Assembly (NCBI RefSeq): GCF_033242265.1
Contig: NZ_BTFW01000001.1
Span: forward strand, 2,463,501 to 2,527,500
DNA from: Novosphingobium sp. IK01
GTDB lineage: Bacteria > Pseudomonadota > Alphaproteobacteria > Sphingomonadales > Sphingomonadaceae
DNA length: 64,000 nucleotides
Reading direction: 5' to 3'
This document shows, piece by piece, positions 35,998-45,952 of the stretch (position 1 is the first letter of the stretch; each line of letters opens with the position of its first letter). Both the position numbers and the translations under genes were made by a program. The notes beneath the pieces are model-generated. The model saw only the letters and a program-made list of their open reading frames with translations, did not search any database and was not told the DNA's origin.

Positions 35998-36087
35998 CGT
36001 CATCCCCGCGTAGGCGGGGATCCAGTTTCGACGGTGGCGCATGCGAACAAGGCATGGATCTGGATTCCCGCCTGCGCGGGAATGACG
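35998..36087. repeat. Dispersed palindromic element, copy 4 (dRS3-like)
   Basis: A 90-bp copy in the orientation of copies 1 and 2. The left hairpin reads ATCCCCGC-GTAG-GCGGGGAT, differing from copy 1 only in the loop, while the stem is kept. It lies between the convergent LON-domain and truncated hemoglobin genes. Confidence 0.85.
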
Positions 36088-36102
36088 AATACCTCTTTTT
36101 CT

Positions 36103-36507
36103 TCAGTCCTTTGGCGCCATTCCCCGCGCCATCTGGCCGAGCACGTCGCTCATTGCTGCCGCGATTTCCGCGTCGGGCAAATCGGCGTCGGCAATGGCGC
36201 GTTCCATCGCTTCGGCCCACTGGCCTGCGGTCTGCTTGTCGATGGCGAAGGGCTTGTGCATCGACATCATGCACTTGTCCGGATTGGCGACCCACCAGTC
36301 GCGCGGGCCGCCACACCATCCGGCAAGGAACGAGGGCAGCGAGGCGCGCATGGGGGTCAGATCGGGCGCGTGCATGGCGCGCAGCTCGGCATAGGCGGGG
36401 TCGGTTTCCATGAGGTCGTAGAACCGCTCCGTCACGCGGCGCAGCGGTTCGATCCCGCCGATGCGGTCGTATGGTGTCAGGGCGGGAGCTTCGGTCTGGG
36501 TCGCCAC
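36103..36507 (-). CDS. Group II truncated hemoglobin
   Basis: A 134-residue 2/2 globin of group II (trHbO type), a heme protein linked to O2/NO/peroxide handling. It matches the family over its whole length: PYDRIGGIEPLRRVTERFYDLM at the start, a distal-side segment with Tyr in the B helix (FYDLM), and ASLPSFLAGWCGGPRDWWVANPDKCMMSMHKPFAIDK, which contains the Trp of the G/GH region and the proximal His area (MMSMHKPF). It starts with GTG at 36507. The gene stands alone, 15 bp from repeat copy 4. Confidence 0.9.
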   Translation of the reverse strand: MATQTEAPALTPYDRIGGIEPLRRVTERFYDLMETDPAYAELRAMHAPDLTPMRASLPSFLAGWCGGPRDWWVANPDKCMMSMHKPFAIDKQTAGQWAEAMERAIADADLPDAEIAAAMSDVLGQMARGMAPKD

Positions 36508-36584
36508 GGAAAGCCTTTCGCACGAGAAATCGTGAGAATTGCCTCTAGCCCGCGTGGCGCCCAGCGGCCTTGACCCCCGTCAAA

Positions 36585-37559
36585 TCAGCAATCCAGCACG
36601 AAAGGCCCCGGCTGGCGATTTTCGAGCGCGGCCTGCGCGGCACCCGCCTGCGCCAGCGGGAAGCGCCCGCCAATGCCCAGCGGAAGCTCGGGCGCGGCGG
36701 CAAAGAACGCGCTGGCCTGTGCCTCCAGTTCGGGGCGGGTGGAAATATAGGCAAACAGGAACGGGCGGCTGAGCGTGGCCGACTTGGCGCCCAGACGCGC
36801 GATGTCGAGCGGCGGGATCGGGCCCGAAGCCTGCCCATAGTTGACCAGATGCCCGCGCGAGGACAGCGCGGCGAGCGAGCCGTCGAACGTGTCCTTGCCC
36901 ACTGCGTCATAGGCGACATGGACCCCGGCGCGGTCGGTCAGCCGGGCGACTTCGGCGGCGACATCTGCCTCGCGATAGGGGATCACATGGTGGCATCCGG
37001 CAGCCTGCGCCAGCGCGATCTTTTCTGCCGACCCTGCCGTGCCGATCACCGTGGCGCCGCGCAGGCGGGCCATGCGGGACAGCACCTGACCGACCCCGCC
37101 GCCTGCGGCCTGAACCAGCACGCGGTCGCCCGCGCCGACCTTGTGGACCGCATCGACGAGGACTTGCGCAGTCAGTCCCTTGAGGAACCATGCGGCGGCC
37201 ACGGCATCCTCGACCCCATCGGGAACCGCCACGGCCAGCGCGGCATCGACCACGCGGGCGCGGGCATAGGCGCCATAGAAGCGGTCGATATAGGCCACGC
37301 GCTGGCCGATGGAAAAGCCGCTGACGCCTTCGCCCAGTGCCTCGATCACGCCCACGGCTTCAAGGCCGGGAATGCCGGGGAGCCTGAGCGTCTGGTAGGC
37401 GCCCGAGCGGACGTAGATGTCATGAAAGTTCACGCCAGCCACGCTCTGGCGCAGGCGGATCTGGCCGGGGCCGGGATCGGGCACGTGAACGGTTTCGAGA
37501 ACCAGCTGGCCCGGACCACCGGGCTGGCTGAGGACGATGGCTTCGCTGGTAAGGCTCAT
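36585..37559 (-). CDS. NADPH:quinone oxidoreductase (Qor family)
   Basis: A 324-residue medium-chain dehydrogenase/reductase without zinc ligands, matching the quinone oxidoreductase (QOR/crystallin) class, which reduces quinones with NADPH. Seen are VAGVNFHDIYVRSGAY (about 40-55), GIPGLEAVGVIEALG, WFLKGLTAQVLV, and the dinucleotide-binding loop VLVQAAGGGVGQVLSRMA (about 145-162), followed by YDAVGKDTFDGSLAAL. It starts at ATG 37559; the ORF is open upstream to 37928 but that part is unrelated. No ribosome-binding site is apparent. The region 37560-37777 holds no other gene. Confidence 0.9.
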   Translation of the reverse strand: MSLTSEAIVLSQPGGPGQLVLETVHVPDPGPGQIRLRQSVAGVNFHDIYVRSGAYQTLRLPGIPGLEAVGVIEALGEGVSGFSIGQRVAYIDRFYGAYARARVVDAALAVAVPDGVEDAVAAAWFLKGLTAQVLVDAVHKVGAGDRVLVQAAGGGVGQVLSRMARLRGATVIGTAGSAEKIALAQAAGCHHVIPYREADVAAEVARLTDRAGVHVAYDAVGKDTFDGSLAALSSRGHLVNYGQASGPIPPLDIARLGAKSATLSRPFLFAYISTRPELEAQASAFFAAAPELPLGIGGRFPLAQAGAAQAALENRQPGPFVLDC

Positions 37560-37777
37560 GGGGCGGGAACCTATGCCATTCAAAGCGCGTGTGAAAGCGG
37601 CAATACCCGGTGGGTGGCATCCGCTTGGCGGGGCCAGCCTACGCGCTTGTCCTGAGGGCCTGCACCGATTGCCAGCCACACCCGCGCAGGAGACAACCAG
37701 AGGGCTCCGCGCATCTTCCAGCGCACCCCATTGCCCGTCGCAGCGGATGTGCGGAGCACTTTCCCCTTTTTCTGTCG

Positions 37778-37978
37778 TTATTTGCCAGAGCTTGCGGCGC
37801 TGTCCCTGGCCCATGGATTGTGGGCCGGAGCAGGGGCAGGGGCCGAAGCGGTGGGCGCCTGATCCGGCGCCTGATCCGGTTCTGGCACCAGTTGCCAGGC
37901 CAGAACCAGAATCCCGCCCGCCCACCACAGGGCCTTCCAGCGGCTGGCGAAGATCGTGGTGAGTCGGGGGCCGAACAT
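37778..37978 (-). CDS. Small single-helix membrane protein downstream of YdeP-like gene
   Basis: A 66-residue ORF with one hydrophobic helix (ALWWAGGILVLAWQLV, about residues 16-31) and a Pro/Ala/Asp-rich tail (APDQAPTASAPAPAPAH). It starts 23 bp after the stop of the molybdoenzyme gene on the same strand, so it would be co-transcribed. No family is recognised. It could be a small anchor or accessory protein, or a chance ORF; the TM pattern and position favour a real gene. Confidence 0.5.
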   Translation of the reverse strand: MFGPRLTTIFASRWKALWWAGGILVLAWQLVPEPDQAPDQAPTASAPAPAPAHNPWARDSAASSGK

Positions 37979-38001
37979 GGCCCCCTTCTGCCGGTGAAAG
38001 G

Positions 38002-40287
<2,286 letters not shown>

Positions 40288-40859
40288 CGCTCGCTCCGTC
40301 GTTGCCTGCCCGTCAGACCAAGCTGTCGGCCAGAACGCGCCGCAAAATCAAATCGGAAAGCCCCATGTTTGATAGAGGCTGCCTATCAAGGCGAACGCAG
40401 GGCACCACGCTGGCGGCGCGAACAAGCGCCTTTGACCGCATGGCGGCCCGGAAAATGGTTTGTCAGGGGAAAAGTGGAGGCCCGAGCCGTCTCCGCATTA
40501 GGCCTTGAGAATGGCGGAATTGCTGGGTTTTGAGTCCAGTCGCTTGAGGAGTGGCCCCCAAGATGGCCCCCACCGCGCGCGGCTGGCGGGGCCAGATGTC
40601 CACAGGGAAATTAATGCACCTAACGGGTGGCCGAGTTGCCGCTCATACATAAGCTTGAATCTGATTTGCGATTGACGGCTTATTGCGCGATGTGAATTTA
40701 GCGCCTCTTGCCAATGATTTATTGACCAAATTCATGAAATGAAATTACTTCAACGACATGGATATGAAGGCATTAATCAAGGCGTCCATTCGCTGCGTTC
40801 TCTCACCGTGGACCCGATTGCAGCGGTGTTGGCTACGTTGGCGAACGAGGAAACAGGGC
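40288..40859. other. Island left boundary region, no gene
   Basis: 40288-40474 is chromosomal upstream sequence of the molybdoenzyme gene. 40475-40489 is the left att copy. From 40490 the island begins, and base composition becomes AT-richer from about 40620. Two TGGCCCCCA motifs 12 bp apart at 40552 and 40564 are candidate integrase arm sites. No coding region is supported before the cargo gene. Confidence 0.6.
40475..40489. repeat. Left attachment-site copy (att)
   Basis: TGGAGGCCCGAGCCG is identical to the 15 terminal nucleotides of tRNA-Cys (complement strand, including CCA) at 47729-47743. Flanking bases differ on both sides, so the identity block is exactly 15 bp. Confidence 0.85.
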
Positions 40860-41795
40860 ATGCAGGTGCAGATTGCAGACGTATCAGATCTAGTCGATCG
40901 GTTTGAAACTCTGCTCGACAGTCACGGCGTTAGCATTCCGAAGCACGGCTCAACTGGCGCCGACATGCTTCCACTATGGCGGATTTTAGGGGCGCTCAAA
41001 GAAGGGTTTTCAGGCACACCTGACGAGATGCGCCGCGACTATACAGCAGGGCTTGCTGTACACGACCTCGCCGCGAAAGTGCTGGCGGTAAAGGATCATC
41101 AGGACTTCAAAACGCTCATACCCCACTTGGAGATGCTATCAAAAGGGGCAGTCCACTTAACACAAGAACCACCCGCTAACTCAGACGTCTATAACAAGCT
41201 CGTGGAAGTCTATTGGGCGACGTTGCTAATGGCGAGTGGCACGAACGTCGACCTCGACCACCCAAAAAGCTCGAAAGGCGACAATCCCGACGTGATCGCG
41301 TTGGAACGCAGCCAGCCTGCACGCGCCTATGCATTCAAGACGGTGCGCTCTGCACATACGCAGAACCTCTACGAGCACATCATCAAGGGCGTCGACCAAA
41401 TAGAGAAATGCCCTGCGCCAGAGGGCATCGTAGCTTTCAACCTCACGCCCCGACTGCTCGATGCAGGCCTATGGCCGGAAGGTGGCTATTTCGAAGACTG
41501 GAGACAACCCGCAACACATGCACAACAAAAGATGAAACAGATGATCTCTGACGTCGTTAATGAAAACGGCCAGCAGTCGATTGACGGCATCTTTAAAGGT
41601 AAAAAGGCGGCCACCTCCATTCTCTGCGTCGCGTTCATCCCGACAGTGGCCAAGAACCCCGGTACGGGGAACCCAGTGGTAATGCCTCTGAAGATCGCCG
41701 TGCTCGTAGAGTTGAATAAGGTGCGCCCTCCGTCCGACACCATGGCAGAGGAAATTGCGAAAGCGCACTGTGTCATGCAACAGCAACTCGGCTGA
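40860..41795 (+). CDS. Island cargo protein of unknown function, PD-(D/E)XK-like pattern
   Basis: A 311-residue protein I do not recognise. ATG 40860 has GAGG 9 nt upstream; ATG 40758 would add a 34-residue Arg/Trp-rich leader without a ribosome-binding site. The middle resembles a PD-(D/E)XK nuclease core: Glu116 in a helix (LVEVYWATLLMASG), Asp144 in NPDVIAL, Lys160 in AYAFKTV, and Gln180 in a following helix (IKGVDQIEKC), but the usual acidic residue two before the lysine is Ala158. So it is either a degenerate or a migrated-residue nuclease, or a chance match. It is AT-richer than the chromosome and is the only non-mobility gene of the island; a defence role is conceivable but unproven. 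Confidence 0.6.
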   Translation: MQVQIADVSDLVDRFETLLDSHGVSIPKHGSTGADMLPLWRILGALKEGFSGTPDEMRRDYTAGLAVHDLAAKVLAVKDHQDFKTLIPHLEMLSKGAVHLTQEPPANSDVYNKLVEVYWATLLMASGTNVDLDHPKSSKGDNPDVIALERSQPARAYAFKTVRSAHTQNLYEHIIKGVDQIEKCPAPEGIVAFNLTPRLLDAGLWPEGGYFEDWRQPATHAQQKMKQMISDVVNENGQQSIDGIFKGKKAATSILCVAFIPTVAKNPGTGNPVVMPLKIAVLVELNKVRPPSDTMAEEIAKAHCVMQQQLG

Positions 41796-41899
41796 CACTA
41801 GGGCCACATGGGGCCACCAAACTGCCTCTATCGGTCTCACGCGCACACAGGTGAGAGGCATCCGAAAAAGGCAGCCCCAAGTGGCCCCACCGGCCCTAA

Positions 41900-43354
41900 T
41901 CAGTCGCCAGAGCCACGCCGCACAGCAACGCAGCGATAGAACTTCACGCCTCCGGTCTTGCGCTGGCAAATGTCGCGGCGCTCCAAAGCCGCCTTGAACT
42001 CCTTCGCATTGCCGGGATGCTCGCCCGCCTCGTGGGCATATTCCGACCACGACTTAAACAGCGGCGTGGGCTGCTCCATGAACGAAGGGCCGCGCTCGCA
42101 GCGCTCGTCCAGCCATTGCCCGAAGATGTCCTGATCGGCAAAATAAGCCTCGGTCGCGCCCGCCACGGACTCGGGGCGCATCAGGCCCTCGCTCTGCCAT
42201 TCGAGGCAGCCAGCAATGGCCCAAGCCAGAATCTGGGGCCACTCATCGCGCAGCTTGGCCTCAAGGTCGCGGTCGGGGGTCTTGGGCTTCACCACGAAGG
42301 GCAGGATATTGAGACGGCGGCGCATGGCGTCATCCACATTGCGCAGGCTGGGGGCGTGGTTGCCCGCGATCAACAGCTTGAACTGCGGCGTATAGGTGAA
42401 ATTGTCCTGCCGCATGAATCGCGCAGTGATCGGGTCGCCCCCGGTGATGGCCTTCACCTTGGCCTCGGCCCAGCCACGCCCCGCCTCGGTTTCGCTAGCC
42501 GTCACCAGCCGCGCGCCCTTCAGCATGGCCAATTCGGTCGAATGGCGGTCATGGCGAGAGTCGGCAAACGTCTCCATGGCTGCGGTCGCGGAATAGTCGG
42601 CCATGATCCCCGCAAGCGTATTGAGGAACACCGACTTACCGTTGCCGCCGGGGCCATGAACAAAGGCAAAGGCGTGTTCGCGCGTGGAACCCGTCAGACA
42701 ATAGCCGCACCAGCGGCGCAGAAAGTCCACCATCTCAAGGTCGCCCCCGGTCGCCTCGGACAGGAAGCGCAGCCACAAGGTCGGCTGGCCATCGCCCGGC
42801 GCGCAGGCCGTCAGCTTGGTGATGCGGCTTTCGGGCGAGGCAGCGAGCAAGGCACCGCTGCGCAAGTCTACAGTGCCCCCCGGCGTGCCCAGCAGCCACG
42901 GATCGGCATCCCACTGCGCCTGCGTGACGGCAAAGGCAGGGTTCGGGCGCATCAGCGCCTCAACGCCACACACCGTCTTGTTGGTGGCGATCTTGGGGGT
43001 CTGCGTGGCCGTGCCAGCCGTGCGGACATGGGTCAGGATCTGGTGGCGAATGAGATTGCACTCATCAGGCGTCCAGCGGCTGCCATCCCAGCGATACCAG
43101 CGCGAGGCAGTGTGGTCGAAGCGCCAGCGGGCAGCATGAAGCAACGCAAACTCGCGCGACAGCGTTTCTTCGGTCGGCGCTTCCTTGGCAGGGGTCAGCG
43201 CGCCCGGCGTAATCAACGGAGCAGCGCCGCGCCCACTGTCATCATTGTCAGCCACCGGCAGCGGATTGGGCGCCTTGAAGGCCGCCAGAATGTCGCTGTC
43301 GGGAATATCGGCAAAGTCGTGGCCCGTGTGGGCGTCATTCATATGGGCAGTCAT
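41900..43354 (-). CDS. P4-type phage/plasmid primase-helicase (SF3/D5 family)
   Basis: A 484-residue replication protein. The D5_N-like region covers about residues 75-220 (WRFDHTASRWYRWDGSRW). It is followed by an SF3 helicase domain with Walker A GPGGNGKS (234-241), Walker B-like RLVTASETE, and LLIAGNHAPSLRNVDDAMRRRLNILPF (sensor and arginine finger region). P4 alpha-type proteins load at an origin and unwind it for element replication. The ATG overlaps the stop of the TOPRIM gene (ATGA), so primase and helicase functions are split over two coupled genes. It converges on the cargo gene; 41796-41899 is non-coding. Confidence 0.9.
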   Translation of the reverse strand: MTAHMNDAHTGHDFADIPDSDILAAFKAPNPLPVADNDDSGRGAAPLITPGALTPAKEAPTEETLSREFALLHAARWRFDHTASRWYRWDGSRWTPDECNLIRHQILTHVRTAGTATQTPKIATNKTVCGVEALMRPNPAFAVTQAQWDADPWLLGTPGGTVDLRSGALLAASPESRITKLTACAPGDGQPTLWLRFLSEATGGDLEMVDFLRRWCGYCLTGSTREHAFAFVHGPGGNGKSVFLNTLAGIMADYSATAAMETFADSRHDRHSTELAMLKGARLVTASETEAGRGWAEAKVKAITGGDPITARFMRQDNFTYTPQFKLLIAGNHAPSLRNVDDAMRRRLNILPFVVKPKTPDRDLEAKLRDEWPQILAWAIAGCLEWQSEGLMRPESVAGATEAYFADQDIFGQWLDERCERGPSFMEQPTPLFKSWSEYAHEAGEHPGNAKEFKAALERRDICQRKTGGVKFYRCVAVRRGSGD

Positions 43355-44160
43355 GCGGAAATCCTCGGAATAGTCATGTTCGCGCCAGTCATGGCAGCGG
43401 CCTCGCGCGCAGCCTTGAAGCCAGCGGCGTCATCATCAGCGGCAATGGTCAGCAGGAGGTCAGGGCGCTTGAGATGGATGGCCTTGGCAACCACTGGCAG
43501 ATTGTTGGCGCTCAGGGCAGCCACGACCGGCAGCCCCGTGGCCCGGCGAATAGCGGCCATCGTGGCCATGCCCTCACCAATCACCAGATGGTCCACCGCC
43601 TTGCCAGCCCACCAGAACAGGCCCGAGGTGCGCGCGCCCTTGGAAAACAGCTTCTCGCCGTCAGGAGCAATCTTCTGCACGTTTTGCACCTTGCCGCTTG
43701 CGTCCTGCATCGGCATCAGCAGCCACTTGCCGTTCTGCCAGAGCCGCTCTGGCGCGATGCGCTTGGCCACAATGTAAGGATGGGCCGGGTCGGCTGGCAC
43801 GGCCCGTGCGAGTTCCTGTCGGGCCATATGGGCAGCCTCTTGCCACCGCGCGTGGCGTTCAGCTTCGCGCTGGGCTTCGGCTTGGCGAATGGCGCGCTTT
43901 TCGGCCTTGGTCAGTTCCCGGCGTTTGCCGGTAAACTCAGGCAACATGCCAGCCGCGCGAAGGGCGTCTTTCACAGCCAGCGCGTCAGCCAACACACCAT
44001 TATGGCAATTCACCAGAACGCCATCAGGCGCATCGGGAACAATGCGCAGCGATGTCCCCCGATCCCGCCCGGAATGCCCCGGTGTGGGGGCCAGCACCTG
44101 ATTGCCGCTGACCTGCCCACCCAAGACGTGTGCGATGGCCTGAAGGCTAAGCGACAGCAT
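43351..44160 (-). CDS. TOPRIM-domain primase-like protein
   Basis: A 269-residue protein with a C-terminal TOPRIM domain: VIGEGMATMAAI with Glu196, and LLLTIAADDDAAGFKAA with Asp242 and Asp244 as the DxD pair. A charged coiled-coil-like stretch (KRRELTKAEKRAIRQAEAQREAERHARW) occupies about residues 79-106, and DGVLVNCHNG is in the N-terminal part. It resembles the primase half of phage/plasmid replication proteins; the CHC2-type zinc finger is not seen here. The start at ATG 44160 overlaps the stop of the Cys-rich mini-protein gene (TAATG) and its own stop overlaps the helicase start. Confidence 0.85.
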   Translation of the reverse strand: MLSLSLQAIAHVLGGQVSGNQVLAPTPGHSGRDRGTSLRIVPDAPDGVLVNCHNGVLADALAVKDALRAAGMLPEFTGKRRELTKAEKRAIRQAEAQREAERHARWQEAAHMARQELARAVPADPAHPYIVAKRIAPERLWQNGKWLLMPMQDASGKVQNVQKIAPDGEKLFSKGARTSGLFWWAGKAVDHLVIGEGMATMAAIRRATGLPVVAALSANNLPVVAKAIHLKRPDLLLTIAADDDAAGFKAAREAAAMTGANMTIPRISA

Positions 44161-44351
44161 TAAAAGGGGTCTTCTTCTTCGACCCACTTGCGGCACCATT
44201 CATCTGGTCGAACGAGGGGCCACCCATGGCGGGTTTGCGTGGGGGGGCGAAGACGACAGGTGCCAAGTCCATTCGGCCAGTAGGAGTGATGCCTAGCCAA
44301 AGGCTGGGGAACCGGTCCAAACGCAGCACAGTTCTTGCAATTCTTAATCAT
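44160..44351 (-). CDS. Cys-rich mini-protein in island replication operon
   Basis: A 63-residue protein starting MIKNCKNCAAF with a CxxC (Cys5, Cys8), then GTCRLRPP and DEWCRKW, giving four conserved-looking cysteines in the CxxC...C...WC arrangement of small metal-binding proteins often found in phage and island operons. It is presumably a zinc-binding protein. Its ATG overlaps the TGA of the reconstructed AlpA-like gene (TGATG) and its TAA overlaps the TOPRIM start (TAATG), which strongly supports it as a real gene. It may supply the zinc-binding function missing from the TOPRIM protein; that is inference. Confidence 0.7.
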   Translation of the reverse strand: MIKNCKNCAAFGPVPQPLARHHSYWPNGLGTCRLRPPTQTRHGWPLVRPDEWCRKWVEEEDPF

Positions 44352-44391
44352 CAGACAGCTCCCCCCGTCAATGCACGGATGCTTTCAAGGG
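44351..44391 (-). pseudogene. 3' remnant of IS-split AlpA-like gene
   Basis: After removal of the IS256 element and one copy of the 8-bp target duplication, this piece continues the AlpA-like frame as TLESIRALTGGAV followed by TGA. The TGA overlaps the ATG of the next gene. It is the last part of a 55-codon ancestral gene. Confidence 0.75.
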
Positions 44392-44399
44392 TAACAAAC
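44392..44399. repeat. Left target-site duplication of IS256 element
   Basis: TAACAAAC, identical to 45826-45833. An 8-bp duplication is normal for IS256-family transposition. Confidence 0.9.
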
Positions 44400-44436
44400 G
44401 GTCGCGTCCCGGGACGTGGTGTAGGTTCTGACGGTA

Positions 44437-44494
44437 GCGCTGCTGGCCGGGCGCGCGCTTTCCATATAGCGCTGTAGCGTCCGGCCAGCAGCGC
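44437..44494. repeat. Subterminal 14-bp inverted repeat inside the IS
   Basis: GCGCTGCTGGCCGG (44437-44450) and CCGGCCAGCAGCGC (44481-44494) form a perfect 14-bp stem around a 30-nt loop, between the IS left end and the transposase start. In other elements such hairpins stop or mask transcripts reading in from outside and so limit transposase expression; that role is inferred here. Confidence 0.7.
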
Positions 44495-44555
44495 GGGTGG
44501 TCACCGCGATTTTCGGATAGGTTTGGGTTGCAAAGCTCGAACCTGGAGAACCACG

Positions 44556-45758
44556 ATGACCGATTCCATGATGCACTTGCGCACGCTGGTCGAGAAGGCC
44601 CCTGACGCGGATATTTTGCGCGAGATGATCTCGTTTGCCGCCGGGCGGCTGATGGAGATGGAGGTGGGAGGCCTGACTGGTGCCGGTCACGGCGAGAAGT
44701 CTGCCGACCGGCTCGTCCAGCGCAACGGCTATCGCAACCGCGACTGGCACACCCGCGCCGGCACGGTCGAACTGCGCATCCCCAAGTTGCGTAAAGGCAG
44801 CTATTTTCCTGGATTTCTGGAGCCGCGCCGGATGGCCGAACGGGCGCTGACGGCGGTCATCCAGGAAGCCTACGTGCATGGCATCTCGACGCGCTCGGTC
44901 GATGACCTGGTCAAAGCGCTGGGCATGGATGGCATCTCCAAAAGCCAGGTCAGCCGCCTGTGCGAAGAGCTCGACCAAAAGGTGCATGCCTTCCTCGATC
45001 GCCCGATCGAGGGCGACTGGCCCTACCTGTGGATCGACGCCACCTATGTCAAAGTCCGCCAGAATGGCCGGATCGTATCCGTTGCGGTGATCATTGCGGT
45101 GGGCGTCAACAGCGACGGTCGCCGCGAAGTGCTGGGTATGGACATCGGCCCATCGGAGGCTGAGCCATTTTGGACGGCCTTTCTGCGCAAGTTGACGCGC
45201 CGGGGCCTGCGCGGCGTGAAGCTGGTGATCTCCGATGCGCATGAGGGCATCAAGGCGGCGGTCTCCAAGCTGCTGTGCGCGACATGGCAGCGTTGCCGCG
45301 TCCACTTCATGCGCAATGCCCTGGCCCATGCCGGCAAGAGCGGTCGCCGGGTCGTCTCGGCCTTCATCGGCACCGCCTTCGCACAGGAAACGCCCGAGGC
45401 AGCCAGCCAGCAATGGCGCTCTGTCGCCGACCAGATGCGTCCGAAGCTCCCAAAACTCGCCACCTTGATGGACGATGCCGAACCCGACGTGCTGGCCTAC
45501 ATGACCTTCCCAAAGGAGCACCGCGCCAAGTTGCACAGCACGAATCCCATCGAGCGGCTGAACGGCGAAATCAAACGCCGCACCGAGGTTGTCGGCATCT
45601 TCCCGAACGAGGCTGCGATCACCCGCCTCATCGGCGCCATTCTCATGGAACAGTCCGATGAATGGGCCGTCCAGCGTGGACGATACATGTCGCTTGAAAC
45701 CATGGCGCCGGTGAGCGACAATCCCATCGTCGTGCTCTCGGCTGTGCCAGGCGCATGA
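44556..45758 (+). CDS. IS256 family transposase
   Basis: A 400-residue DDE transposase of the IS256/MULE group. The catalytic residues are recognisable: Asp in [10 protein letters not shown] (about residue 160), Asp in [10 protein letters not shown] (about 230) and Glu in [13 protein letters not shown] (about 340), with the IS256-typical C-x2-H-like [10 protein letters not shown] between the second and third. It starts at ATG 44556 with GGAG 7 nt upstream. It is full-length with no frameshift, so probably active. Confidence 0.95.
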   Translation: MTDSMMHLRTLVEKAPDADILREMISFAAGRLMEMEVGGLTGAGHGEKSADRLVQRNGYRNRDWHTRAGTVELRIPKLRKGSYFPGFLEPRRMAERALTAVIQEAYVHGISTRSVDDLVKALGMDGISKSQVSRLCEELDQKVHAFLDRPIEGDWPYLWIDATYVKVRQNGRIVSVAVIIAVGVNSDGRREVLGMDIGPSEAEPFWTAFLRKLTRRGLRGVKLVISDAHEGIKAAVSKLLCATWQRCRVHFMRNALAHAGKSGRRVVSAFIGTAFAQETPEAASQQWRSVADQMRPKLPKLATLMDDAEPDVLAYMTFPKEHRAKLHSTNPIERLNGEIKRRTEVVGIFPNEAAITRLIGAILMEQSDEWAVQRGRYMSLETMAPVSDNPIVVLSAVPGA

Positions 45759-45825
45759 TCGGCTCAAGCTGATGCCGAATTTGGCGGTGGCCCAGATAAG
45801 CTACACCATGCCGTGGGACACGATC

Positions 45826-45833
45826 TAACAAAC
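45826..45833. repeat. Right target-site duplication of IS256 element
   Basis: TAACAAAC, matching 44392-44399; on the minus strand it is codons for Phe-Val within the AlpA-like gene. Confidence 0.9.
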
Positions 45834-45952
45834 TGGCGGCTCAGAACACGCACAGTCTTTAAGTCGCCGCGCGCGATAAGTTTGTAAACGCTCGTCTTGC
45901 CTAATTTCAGGATATTGGCGGTTTCGGAAATAGATGCGGTGAAAGGCTGCAT
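45826..45952 (-). pseudogene. AlpA/excisionase-like regulator, 5' part, split by IS256
   Basis: The 5' part encodes MQPFTASISETANILKLGKT followed by SVYKLIARGDLKTVRVLSRQ, the MerR-like helix-turn-helix of AlpA/excisionase proteins (SETANILKLGKTSVYKLIARGD pattern). The frame then enters the IS. Joining to 44391-44351 across one target duplication restores a 55-codon ORF that ends TGATG onto the next gene. AlpA proteins activate integrase or replication genes, so the insertion probably silences or alters control of the island. Confidence 0.8.

Larger units (their letters stand above)
44400..45825 (+). mobile_element. IS256-family insertion sequence, complete
   Basis: A 1,426-bp element with imperfect terminal inverted repeats of about 28 bp (21 of 28 matching; left GGTCGCGTCCCGGG, right end complement GATCGTGTCCCACGG) and a perfect 8-bp target duplication TAACAAAC on both sides. 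It carries one intact transposase. It inserted into an AlpA-like gene at the head of the island's replication operon, in the opposite orientation to that operon. The intact duplication and open transposase suggest a recent insertion. Confidence 0.93.

Noticed and set aside
41796..41899. GGCCAC/GTGGCC repeats between cargo gene and helicase as further integrase sites
   Set aside because: They have four rather than five Cs, no 12-bp phasing, and lie far from the ends; more likely part of a convergent terminator region.
44147..44329. 60-codon ORF ending KKKTPFNAVA in a frame overlapping the Cys-rich mini-protein
   Set aside because: The competing frame has the CxxC motif and exact stop/start overlaps with both neighbours, so this one is shadow.
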